From NCBI GenBank assembly GCA_934675045.1, contig CAKUPI010000009.1, positions 1 to 17,281 of the forward strand: a stretch of DNA of 17,281 bases, given 5' to 3'. This document shows positions 1 through 7,350 of the stretch, piece by piece. A program made the position numbers and the translations under genes. The stretch is from an uncultured Eubacteriales bacterium (GTDB taxonomy: Bacteria; Bacillota; Clostridia; Oscillospirales; Butyricicoccaceae). The notes under the pieces were generated by a model. The model searched no databases and had not been told where the DNA came from. It saw only the letters and a list, made by a program, of their open reading frames with translations. Position 1 is the stretch's first letter. Each line of letters opens with the position of its first letter.

Positions 1-52
1 GTATTGGTGCGGCTCCCGATTATGGAGAGGTCGCATCAAAATCGTTTCTGTT

Positions 53-92
53 GGCGCATGAGCCGGACTGGTGATGAGTCGGCTTATGCGCC
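53..92 (+). terminator. long imperfect hairpin, possible terminator of an upstream gene
   Basis: Left arm 53-69 pairs with right arm 77-92 (GGCGCAT with ATGCGCC outside, then a G-T pair, then AGCCG/ACT with AGT/CGGCT, one bulged G). The loop is 70-76. Only three T residues follow (93-95), so termination is possible but not secure. It could instead be a leader structure of the lipoprotein gene that starts at 180. No gene end can be recognised in bases 1-52. Confidence 0.4.
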
Positions 93-179
93 TTTATGAT
101 GAGAACGCAGCGGCTATTATCAGCAAAGCGCGATAAGAACCCGCGTGTCTGGAGTTTATATGATAATGGGGGTGACAAC

Positions 180-944
180 ATGCGCAGAAAGATTGGGCTT
201 TTGTGTCTGCTGCTGATGGCAATGCTGTTTACCGGCTGCACGGAAAAGACAAACGATTCTGAAAAGAGCGATCCAAACGAACGGCTGCTTCTTGCATTGA
301 AAGAAGCAACCGAGATGGATTCAGAGCGTCTGGAAACACAGTTTTTTCGGTACTATCAGGCGCACAATCACGAGCTGTCCATGCTGCCTGCATTTGAAAA
401 AGGTCAGTTGCCAAACTGGGATGATCTGACGCTGTTTGTCCTGCTGAACAATGTCGACAGGTCGGGCGCTGCCGGCGCACAGGTTCAGAAAATTCCCACA
501 GAGGCATTTTCCCAAACGGTAACGCGGTTCTTCGGTGCTGTGGAATATCAGGATAAAAGCTCTAAATACCTGACGCTTGGGGATGCCGTCTATACGGCGG
601 TTCCCGGGGACACCATGCGAGCCGGATTTTTCCGGCTGAAAGAACTGTCGGAGGCCGACGGCGAATACACCGCGAGCTTTGACGCTTTTTATTTTGCCGA
701 TGTGGACTATACCGCCGAATATGAGAAGGCGACGCCAAACCAGAAAGCCGTCCGTGATCAGGCGGGGAGCAAAGACCCGTTGCAGCCGCCCCAATTTGCC
801 GACGCCATGCTGGAGATTCTTTCAAAGGATGACTACGCAGCAGTCCTTGCTGTCAGCGAAACGGCAACGATAACCTTCTGCTTGTCCGGCGACGCGAAGT
901 ATCCGCTAACCTACACCTCATGCCGTGTTCAGCAGTCCGATTGA
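180..944 (+). CDS. small lipoprotein, function unknown
   Basis: The protein of 254 aa begins with a lipoprotein signal: basic MRRK, a hydrophobic stretch at residues 5-18, and a lipobox ending FTGC with Cys20 as the lipidated residue. It is therefore expected on the outer face of the cytoplasmic membrane. The start at 180 was chosen because a GGGGGTG ribosome-binding site lies just upstream and the signal peptide begins there; the in-frame ATG at 96 would put 28 unlikely residues ahead of the signal. The mature part is acidic and soluble, with no domain I recognise. The sequence around residues 160-200, rich in Tyr, Asp and Phe, suggests a beta-rich fold, but that is only inference. It appears monocistronic, between two hairpins (53-92 and 1044-1072). 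Confidence 0.8.
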   Translation: MRRKIGLLCLLLMAMLFTGCTEKTNDSEKSDPNERLLLALKEATEMDSERLETQFFRYYQAHNHELSMLPAFEKGQLPNWDDLTLFVLLNNVDRSGAAGAQVQKIPTEAFSQTVTRFFGAVEYQDKSSKYLTLGDAVYTAVPGDTMRAGFFRLKELSEADGEYTASFDAFYFADVDYTAEYEKATPNQKAVRDQAGSKDPLQPPQFADAMLEILSKDDYAAVLAVSETATITFCLSGDAKYPLTYTSCRVQQSD

Positions 945-1043
945 TGAAAAGGGCAGACGGTGCATCCATGGCGCCGCGCCAGTCCTGCACCCGCGGGCAG
1001 AGCGTCGCCTTTCTGTTCAGAGCAAGGGTATGCACTCCCGCCG

Positions 1044-1072
1044 CGAAAGGCGAAGCACCGCTTCGCCTTTCG
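1044..1072. repeat. perfect 13-bp inverted repeat, terminator-like
   Basis: Bases 1044-1056 and 1060-1072 are perfect reverse complements around a three-base loop (ACC). It lies about 100 bases after the lipoprotein stop and 93 bases before the lipase start. The T-run after it is poor (TTCCGTATTCTTG), so it may be a weak terminator or a dispersed palindromic repeat. The rest of the 945-1164 spacer holds no gene I can support. It does contain an orphan Shine-Dalgarno-like AAAGGAGG at 1111-1118 with no start codon at a usable distance. Confidence 0.55.
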
Positions 1073-1164
1073 TTCCGTATTCTTGAAAACGACAGCGCCA
1101 AACAACAGAAAAAGGAGGCAGGGCGACTTTTTCTCCCCGCCAAACGGCAGCGGGCTGTGCGCCC

Positions 1165-2394
1165 ATGGCATCTATGAACGAGAAAAACCTGAATGTGAAA
1201 AACCGCAGGCTTTCCAATCGGCTGCGCATGTGCCGGCGAGGGGTAATCCTCATTGGCCTGTTTCTTTCGACCACGGTGCTGCTGGGCGGGCTTTGGCTGG
1301 CCGCCGCTGCGGGACTTGCCTTTCCGCAATTGGAAGCCGCGTCGGACAAAACCTTTTTAATAGGCTCCGCAATCCTTTTGATTTTGGCGGAATCGGTGCT
1401 TTTCTGGTGCGGCATCGTGCAGATTTACCTCTCCTCGGCACAGATCGGAATCAAGTGGCGAGTTATCGGAATCCTGTGCGGAATGATTCCCGTCGTGCAT
1501 CTGTTTGTGCTGGGGAAGATCGTGCGGCTGGCGTCCGAAGAGGTTCGGTTTGAACGTGCGAAGCTCCGGCTGGACGAAGCGCGCGCCGCGGAGCGGGTCT
1601 GCGCGACCCGGTATCCGCTTCTGCTGGTTCACGGCGTCTTTTTTCGCGATTTTCGGTACTTGAATTACTGGGGGCGCATTCCGGCAGCGCTTGAGAAAAA
1701 CGGGGCGGTCATTTATTACGGGAACCACCAGTCGGCGGCTTCCGTGGCGGATTCCGGAGCGGAGATCGCCGCCCGCATCAAAGAGATCGTTCGGGAAAGC
1801 GGGTGCGGCAAGGTGAACATCATCGCGCACTCCAAAGGCGGCCTGGACAGCCGTTATGCCATTTCCAGGCTGGGCATGGCGCCGTATGTTGCATCGCTTA
1901 CGACCGTAAACACGCCGCACAGAGGCTGTGAGTTCGCCGATTATCTGTTAAACCTGATTCCGGAAAAGCAGAAAAACGCCATAGCGGCGGCATATAACGC
2001 CGCCCTCAAGAAGCTGGGCGATGACCGCCCGGACTTTCTGGCCGCGGTGGGCGACCTGACGGCCAGTGCCTGCGCGGCGCTGAATGAACAGCTCCCCGAC
2101 CCGCAGGGCGTCTGCATCCAAAGCATCGGCTCCTGCCTGAAGCATGCGTCCGGCGGGCGCTTCCCGCTGAACCTGACCAATCGGTTCGTTGACTTGTTTG
2201 ACGGCGAAAACGACGGCCTTGTAGGGCGCGATTCCTTTTGCTGGGGTGAGGACTATCGCTGCCTGACGCCCCCCGGAAGGCGCGGCATCTCCCACGGGGA
2301 TGTCATCGACCTGAACCGCGAAAACATCGAGGGCTTCGACGTGCGGGAGTTTTATGTAAAGCGGGTCAGCGAGCTGAAAAAGAAGGGATTTTAG
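1165..2394 (+). CDS. membrane-anchored alpha/beta hydrolase, lipase-like
   Basis: The protein of 409 aa has two parts. Residues about 27-52, 64-89 and 98-118 are three hydrophobic segments, so the N-terminus should sit in the membrane. From residue 150 it is an alpha/beta hydrolase: LLLVHG at 152-157 (oxyanion loop), the nucleophile elbow AHSKGG at 221-226 with Ser223, an Asp in GENDGLVG near 350, and a His in GISHGD at 377, together a Ser-Asp-His triad. AHSxGG in place of GHSxGG is usual in the Bacillus/Staphylococcus triacylglycerol-lipase type. The likely substrate is an ester lipid, but this is not proven. The start is ATG 1165 or ATG 1174. Neither has a good ribosome-binding site; the only strong one (1111-1118) is too far away. 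Confidence 0.8.
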   Translation: MASMNEKNLNVKNRRLSNRLRMCRRGVILIGLFLSTTVLLGGLWLAAAAGLAFPQLEAASDKTFLIGSAILLILAESVLFWCGIVQIYLSSAQIGIKWRVIGILCGMIPVVHLFVLGKIVRLASEEVRFERAKLRLDEARAAERVCATRYPLLLVHGVFFRDFRYLNYWGRIPAALEKNGAVIYYGNHQSAASVADSGAEIAARIKEIVRESGCGKVNIIAHSKGGLDSRYAISRLGMAPYVASLTTVNTPHRGCEFADYLLNLIPEKQKNAIAAAYNAALKKLGDDRPDFLAAVGDLTASACAALNEQLPDPQGVCIQSIGSCLKHASGGRFPLNLTNRFVDLFDGENDGLVGRDSFCWGEDYRCLTPPGRRGISHGDVIDLNRENIEGFDVREFYVKRVSELKKKGF

Positions 2395-2461
2395 CCGTTC
2401 GGCGCAGAGCCTCATCGAAAACCGAAGCCCGGCTTTTCGGAAGAGGGGAGAGGCGCCAAAG

Positions 2462-2500
2462 AAGGCTCAGAAACCGCCAAGGCGGCCTCTGAGCCTTTTA
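2462..2500. terminator. intrinsic terminator between convergent genes
   Basis: The arms AAGGCTCAGA (2462-2471) and TCTGAGCCTT (2488-2497) pair perfectly, with an inner CCGCC/GGCGG pair. They are followed by TTTTATT on the + strand. The hairpin ends the lipase transcript and is also placed to stop the BREX operon arriving from the right, where the tail reads TTCTTTGG on the - strand. A second, weaker inverted repeat (GCCTTGC 2523-2529 with GCAAGGC 2540-2546) lies between it and the brxA stop. Confidence 0.8.
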
Positions 2501-2579
2501 TTGATGGCGAAAAACGGGTTTGGCCTTGCAGACGGCCGGGCAAGGCGGCGGACGCCGGCAGGAAAAATCGGACGGGCTG

Positions 2580-3281
2580 TCATGGCAAAAGAACGGCCTT
2601 GCCGCCGAAAGAGCTCAGCTGAAAGTCACCGGAATGATAGATCAGCTCGTGTGTGACGTCGAACACAAACGGAAACATTTGCGGAGCCTGCGGCAAATCG
2701 ACAATTTCATAATACGCCTTCTGCTTCATTGACAAAATGGTGCTGACCATGACGCAGATAGAGGACTCTTCCCAAACCGGGCGCTGCCGGATTTTGTATA
2801 CGCCCGTACTGACCTTTTCCAGCACGCCGAAATCGACCATGGTGCGCAGAATGTTTTTGACCGGAACATCCAGCGTGGTGCGTTCTCCCCACAGCTCATA
2901 CAGCTTTTGTCGCAGCCAGAGAGTGGTAAACGAGCCCTCTATGGTGGAAATTTTGCCAATCAGAGAACAGGCATCGGCAAAAATCGGATAGGCCGTCAGC
3001 AGCATACACCAGTGCAGCACAAGCTTTTGATCGCCGGAGCGGCCATAGGCTTGAAGCGCCGCATCGCGAATCTTTTCAGAAGCATCCTGCCGAAATGCCC
3101 ATGTTCGAATCAGGGATTCCCGCGTTTTTCGCAGGGAAGTGGGACTGCTGATTTCAAACGAAAGGTATTCATTCAGCTCCTCTTTAATCTGCGGGAGTGC
3201 TTTTCTTTCCAGCAGCAGGTCAACGGTTTTGTTCATCCATTCCACTTTCAGCGGACGAGCCAGGCCCACCATCTTAGCCAT
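2580..3281 (-). CDS. brxA: BrxA-family protein (DUF1819) of a type 3 BREX system
   Basis: The last gene of the BREX operon, 233 aa. It has the DUF1819 pattern: a helical N-terminus; a basic 'RKTRESLIRTW' region (residues 51-61); the family-like core LHWCMLLTAYPIFADA at 89-104; a LYELWGERTT stretch near 128-136; and a winged-helix-like end of that core, 'RTMVDFGVLEK' (146-156). BrxA proteins are small DNA-binding members of BREX. The start at 3281 was chosen because AGGAG lies about 8 bases upstream and because it overlaps the pglZ stop by eight bases (3274-3281), a sign of translational coupling. A longer frame from 3341 would sit deep inside pglZ. Family assignment is by recalled pattern plus operon position. 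Confidence 0.8.
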   Translation of the reverse strand: MAKMVGLARPLKVEWMNKTVDLLLERKALPQIKEELNEYLSFEISSPTSLRKTRESLIRTWAFRQDASEKIRDAALQAYGRSGDQKLVLHWCMLLTAYPIFADACSLIGKISTIEGSFTTLWLRQKLYELWGERTTLDVPVKNILRTMVDFGVLEKVSTGVYKIRQRPVWEESSICVMVSTILSMKQKAYYEIVDLPQAPQMFPFVFDVTHELIYHSGDFQLSSFGGKAVLLP

Positions 3282-4725
3282 TTTGTTTTCTCCTAATCCT
3301 GACGAATGGAACGATGACCTCTTCGATCGTGATGCCGCCATGCGTCATTACAGTTTCATTTTTGCGATCAAACGACGTGCTGTCCTTGCAGATTACATAT
3401 TGATAGGACTTGTCCAGGTAATAGCCCGGATAGAGAAAGGTTTTGTCCGACAGCTCGGCGGGGATTTGCGCAAAGTCCTTGAGCACAAGCATCCGCCGGG
3501 ATTTTGTCTCGGTCTCCACGCCGACACGCGGCGCGCTTCCGATGCCGGTGCAGCAGGTGTTGCCGTGATCCGACAGCAGGTACACCTGAAAACCGCGGCG
3601 CAGCAGCGGCAAAATCAGATTTTGTATTTTCCCGCTTTTGGCAAGCAGAGAAATGTCGTGATACATTCCCTGACGTCCCTGACGCTGCCCGTGCACAATA
3701 TCGTCCACATCGCGCAGAATGATGGCGGCAAGCCGGACAAGAGGCCCGGGGAGGACCTCGCAGCCCTGCCCGTAAAAGCACTGATGCTCTTTCAGGCCGC
3801 GTGCCGCCGCCGCTTTGAGGAACTCGCTTTTTTCATTGGCAAGGGAGAAGGGACGAGCAAGCTGCCGCGGATATTTTCCGCTCAGCAGACTTTGCCGCGA
3901 AATGCTGGTTGTGGTCGGAATCAAAGCAAAAACTCCGCTGCATTCCAGGTCAAAGTCAGAGAAATACCGCGACAGGATTTCAAAGTCGAACATCGACATG
4001 CCGTCAGCGACAATGAAAGCGGTCTTTTCACCGCCAATCCAGTCCATGACCTTGGGAAGTATGACGGGAGAGCGGGTGGACACGTGGCCGGACAGTCTGG
4101 AATAGCCGCTGCCGATAAAGGAGGAAAAGGCGTCATTGATGGCCTGCTGGCTGCGTTCCAGCCCGACAGAGGCCGCGTAAACGGCCAGCTTGGCGTTTAA
4201 CTGGGCGACGTGGACCCAGTCGGAAAAGGTGACGGCCCGGCCGGCGGCGCAATGCAGCGTGCCTTCCGCCGACGACAGAAAGCGCCGGATATTTTCGGCG
4301 GACCAGGCCGACTGCGCAATAAACTGCTCCGCCTGCCCGATCGAGAGGGCATCCTGATAGAGGGTATCATAGGCGCAATCGATTAAGTCCAGGTCGCTTA
4401 AGTGCCGGCGCAGCACGGCGGCATTCAATTTCGGATACAGAACCTCCAGCGAAAGCGGGCGTTCATAAAAAGACTGCCGGATATCATAAGGAACATAGCA
4501 GGAGCCGTCTGCAATGACGGCCAGCCGCATATCGGCGTCTTTGAACTCTGTTTCATAGCGATATCGAAACTGCTCGGCGTCACCGTAGAAAATCACCGGA
4601 TAGCCCAGCTCACCGAGCAGGCGTTCATAGTCAAACACGGCTGCAAAGGAATCGAGATCGCGGATCAGCAGGCGGTTTTCATATGCGGTTGAAAGGTGTT
4701 TCTGAATACGCTGTGCAAGCATCAT
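3274..4725 (-). CDS. pglZ: PglZ-family phosphatase-like protein of a type 3 BREX system
   Basis: A 483-aa member of the alkaline-phosphatase superfamily, PglZ branch. Visible metal and active-site motifs, in order: IVADGM (D241), TTTSISRQSLLSG with the nucleophile region at 271-274, a His-containing insert near 345-356, LLSDHG (D386, H387), and THGG (H462) close to the C-terminus, then a short basic tail. In BREX systems PglZ is a core protein needed for defence and methylation. This copy seems short; many PglZ proteins are well over 600 aa, and the N-terminal domain before residue 235 is compact. Two adjacent ATG codons (4725, 4722) can start it; a G-run lies just upstream. It follows pglXI after 49 bases, with no helicase gene between them. 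Confidence 0.85.
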   Translation of the reverse strand: MMLAQRIQKHLSTAYENRLLIRDLDSFAAVFDYERLLGELGYPVIFYGDAEQFRYRYETEFKDADMRLAVIADGSCYVPYDIRQSFYERPLSLEVLYPKLNAAVLRRHLSDLDLIDCAYDTLYQDALSIGQAEQFIAQSAWSAENIRRFLSSAEGTLHCAAGRAVTFSDWVHVAQLNAKLAVYAASVGLERSQQAINDAFSSFIGSGYSRLSGHVSTRSPVILPKVMDWIGGEKTAFIVADGMSMFDFEILSRYFSDFDLECSGVFALIPTTTSISRQSLLSGKYPRQLARPFSLANEKSEFLKAAAARGLKEHQCFYGQGCEVLPGPLVRLAAIILRDVDDIVHGQRQGRQGMYHDISLLAKSGKIQNLILPLLRRGFQVYLLSDHGNTCCTGIGSAPRVGVETETKSRRMLVLKDFAQIPAELSDKTFLYPGYYLDKSYQYVICKDSTSFDRKNETVMTHGGITIEEVIVPFVRIRRKQNG

Positions 4726-4774
4726 AATCCCCCGTGTGCAGGTCTGCGCTCAGGCAGCCGAAAAAGAGAGCGGG

Positions 4775-7339
4775 TTACACGCGCCCAAGGCTGATATCGT
4801 AGTACATCAAAAGCTTGTCATCTTCCTGAATGGTGCTTTCGGGAAGCCGCTCGGCCGTTTCAACGATCCGTTTGTAGTTTTTGTCGGCCCACAGCTTGGC
4901 AAAACCCGCGCGGACAGCTTCAGCGCGGAACAGCCGGAGCTTACCCTTGAAAGTCAAATAGCCTTCAAATTCCTTGAGAAGCCTTTTTTCGCGGAGCTTT
5001 GCGACGTCAGCTTCCTTTGACACATCGGGGATATACCACCTGCCGTCATCGCATTGGAGAAAGTTCTCTTCGAGCAGCACGGAAAGCTCGGGCATGGCTT
5101 CAAACCGGTCGATGGTTTTGATCTCCTGCATGAACCGGGGCTGCAGCTGTGCATAGGTCTGCGGAACGGCCAGCTGCTGATACAGCCAGGAAATGGCCGA
5201 TCGTTCATTGGTGACAGACATTTGAAGCTGAACGGGTTCCACATCGGTCTGAATGCGGGCGGTGTCATATTCGCTGATTTGATCGGCCAGAAAATACATG
5301 CCGTCACGCTGAAAAAAACGCGCATCCAGCTCGCGGTAAAAATCCGCCGCATCGAGAGGAACGGGAATCCCGTTCATGATGTGATAGGCAACCATGCGGT
5401 CAAACAGCAAATATGCCTGACGCTCGGCGATCCGCTCAATTTTGCCGCCGCACATTACCACGACGGGAATGTTGGCAAGATGCTGCTGTACAAAGGAAAA
5501 CGCACTTTCCGCAGTGCCGGCAAGCGCGCCAAAACCGGATAAAAACCCTTGCGCAGGCTTGTATGCGGAGATGATCAGATCCTGTTTGATGGCCTGCGAG
5601 GCACTTTTTCCCTGATTAAAGCTCACCTGTTTTTTGTCGATGGTCCGAACATCACCTACGACGAAGCCGGAACGCTGCAAAGCGGTCTGAATGGCGTTCC
5701 ACACGGCGTTTTTGGAGTTGTGAAACTCCACGGTCAGCCAGCGGTTGGGCTTCAAAACCCGGAAATATTCGCAGAAGCACCGGGTCATGATGGCCTGATA
5801 ATCGCCTATCTGCTTGTGCTGTGATTTGTTGATAACGGCTTCGCTGGTGTTGTCGGTTTTGACTTTCAGCCAGGCTTCCCACAAAAAGCTCAGTTCTGAG
5901 TACATGAGGTTGTCGCCAAAAGGCGGATCGGTAAAAATGTAATCGCAGGAATTGTCGGGAATGTTGCGCAGGTCTGTGGCAGACTGCGTGGAAATCATGC
6001 TGCTTTCCGGCAAGGCATACAGCAGCTGCTTGGCCTTTTGCACTTTGCGTGCGTATTCAGAAAGGGACTTGCAGATGTTGATGTCCTTGATCAAAGAGGG
6101 GATATACAAAGTGCCGGACAGCGGGCCGCCGCCGGCGCCGGCAAAGCCGCCCGCCCAGCGGTAACGGTACATTTTGGTGTTTACCATCGACACCGAGTGA
6201 ACCAGAACAAAGCAGGGCGTTCCACGGGCCTTGTGGGCAAAGGCCGCCAAAACGGCCAGGTTTCTCCTGGTATAAAACTGATGAACATTGCGGATGTTGA
6301 GGCCGAACGGATCGGAAGTCTTGTCGCCGGAAGGAAGCGCGTCCGCAGGGTAGGGGTAGGTGATTTCATACCGATCGATTCTGTCGAGCAGAGCGATATC
6401 AAAGGCGTCGGGCTTTTTTTCATATCGCTTTCCCGCATAGGAGTAGTTGATGAGAACGGGGATTTGCTTCGGCAGATTGACCACCTGCTTGAGCGCGGCG
6501 TCATAGACAGGGCGGACGGCCCGCCTGCAATCGCGTTTTTGCAGCAGGGCATGGCAAGTGCGGCAAAAGAAGGAACTGCTGACCTTGCCCTTTTCATGAT
6601 CGACAGCGGCATCCCAAAACACAATTTCCGCACCGCAGGCGGGACAGACAAGCACATCGGAAAGGACGGTATAATTGATGCGGCCCTTTCGGGCCTCGGT
6701 CTCTTCCGCCAAAGAGGGCTGCCGTTCGGAAGCGGGGGCGGTGTGCAGGGTTTCGAACATCCAGCCCAGCTCCTGCTCGCACTCTTCGATCATGCGGCAG
6801 GCCTGCGCATAAAACCGCTCCGGATCGCAATGCAGATTGTAATGCGAGGCGATAAAGGTTGCCGCCGGAGACAGATCGCAGAGAATGGCATGGCGCGCCC
6901 CCGCCGCTGCCGCCTTGTCGGCGTGCAGAATGCCCTGTACAAAATCACTGTCTGCCGCGGCCAATGCCTCGCAGGCCACACCGGTCATGCCGGTGCCGCA
7001 AAACCCATCGAGTACGATGTCGCCGGGGTCGGTATAGTGCGCGACATACCGCATAATGGCCTTGTGCGGCACTGTGGTATGGTAACTGTGCGCCATGTAA
7101 ACCGGGTCGTTTTTTCCCTCGCTCACATCTGCGGCAAAGGGCTCGCGGTGATAGTCGTCGGACGCCGCATCGTAAGGCGTGCCGTACTTTTGGATAAAAT
7201 CGGAAAGAAAAGGGTTGGGACAGGCTGTGTAGCAGGGGGCATCGGACAGTGCGGCGATATCCGCATCGCTGCCGGCGGGGAAGCCCTGAATGCCGCGGAC
7301 CCGGTCAAGGTCGGCTTTGGTCAGTTTTTTGCGTTTCAT
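4775..7339 (-). CDS. pglXI: PglXI-type DNA methyltransferase with zinc ribbon (BREX type 3)
   Basis: An 854-aa amino-methyltransferase that should mark self DNA for the BREX system, most likely at N6-adenine. The S-adenosylmethionine site (motif I) is VLDGFCGTGMTG at residues 109-120, with an acidic follow-up CDLSP at 154-158. A zinc ribbon CPAC...CRTC (Cys232, 235, 259, 262) is inserted before catalytic motif IV, TDPPFG at 470-475. The C-terminal 200 residues (EENFL... KLLMYYD) match my recollection of BREX-3 methyltransferases. This layout resembles COG1743/DUF1156-type adenine methylases, not the larger PglX of type 1. The start at 7339 is preferred: AAGGGG is about 8 bases upstream and 11 bases separate it from the brxC stop. 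ATG 7387 would overlap brxC and add 16 basic residues. Confidence 0.85.
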   Translation of the reverse strand: MKRKKLTKADLDRVRGIQGFPAGSDADIAALSDAPCYTACPNPFLSDFIQKYGTPYDAASDDYHREPFAADVSEGKNDPVYMAHSYHTTVPHKAIMRYVAHYTDPGDIVLDGFCGTGMTGVACEALAAADSDFVQGILHADKAAAAGARHAILCDLSPAATFIASHYNLHCDPERFYAQACRMIEECEQELGWMFETLHTAPASERQPSLAEETEARKGRINYTVLSDVLVCPACGAEIVFWDAAVDHEKGKVSSSFFCRTCHALLQKRDCRRAVRPVYDAALKQVVNLPKQIPVLINYSYAGKRYEKKPDAFDIALLDRIDRYEITYPYPADALPSGDKTSDPFGLNIRNVHQFYTRRNLAVLAAFAHKARGTPCFVLVHSVSMVNTKMYRYRWAGGFAGAGGGPLSGTLYIPSLIKDINICKSLSEYARKVQKAKQLLYALPESSMISTQSATDLRNIPDNSCDYIFTDPPFGDNLMYSELSFLWEAWLKVKTDNTSEAVINKSQHKQIGDYQAIMTRCFCEYFRVLKPNRWLTVEFHNSKNAVWNAIQTALQRSGFVVGDVRTIDKKQVSFNQGKSASQAIKQDLIISAYKPAQGFLSGFGALAGTAESAFSFVQQHLANIPVVVMCGGKIERIAERQAYLLFDRMVAYHIMNGIPVPLDAADFYRELDARFFQRDGMYFLADQISEYDTARIQTDVEPVQLQMSVTNERSAISWLYQQLAVPQTYAQLQPRFMQEIKTIDRFEAMPELSVLLEENFLQCDDGRWYIPDVSKEADVAKLREKRLLKEFEGYLTFKGKLRLFRAEAVRAGFAKLWADKNYKRIVETAERLPESTIQEDDKLLMYYDISLGRV

Positions 7340-7350
7340 TTCTGCGCCCC

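Noticed and set aside
3139..4200. 353-residue open frame on the + strand opposite pglZ and brxA
   Set aside because: It spans the overlap of two real genes and shows no domain or ribosome-binding site.
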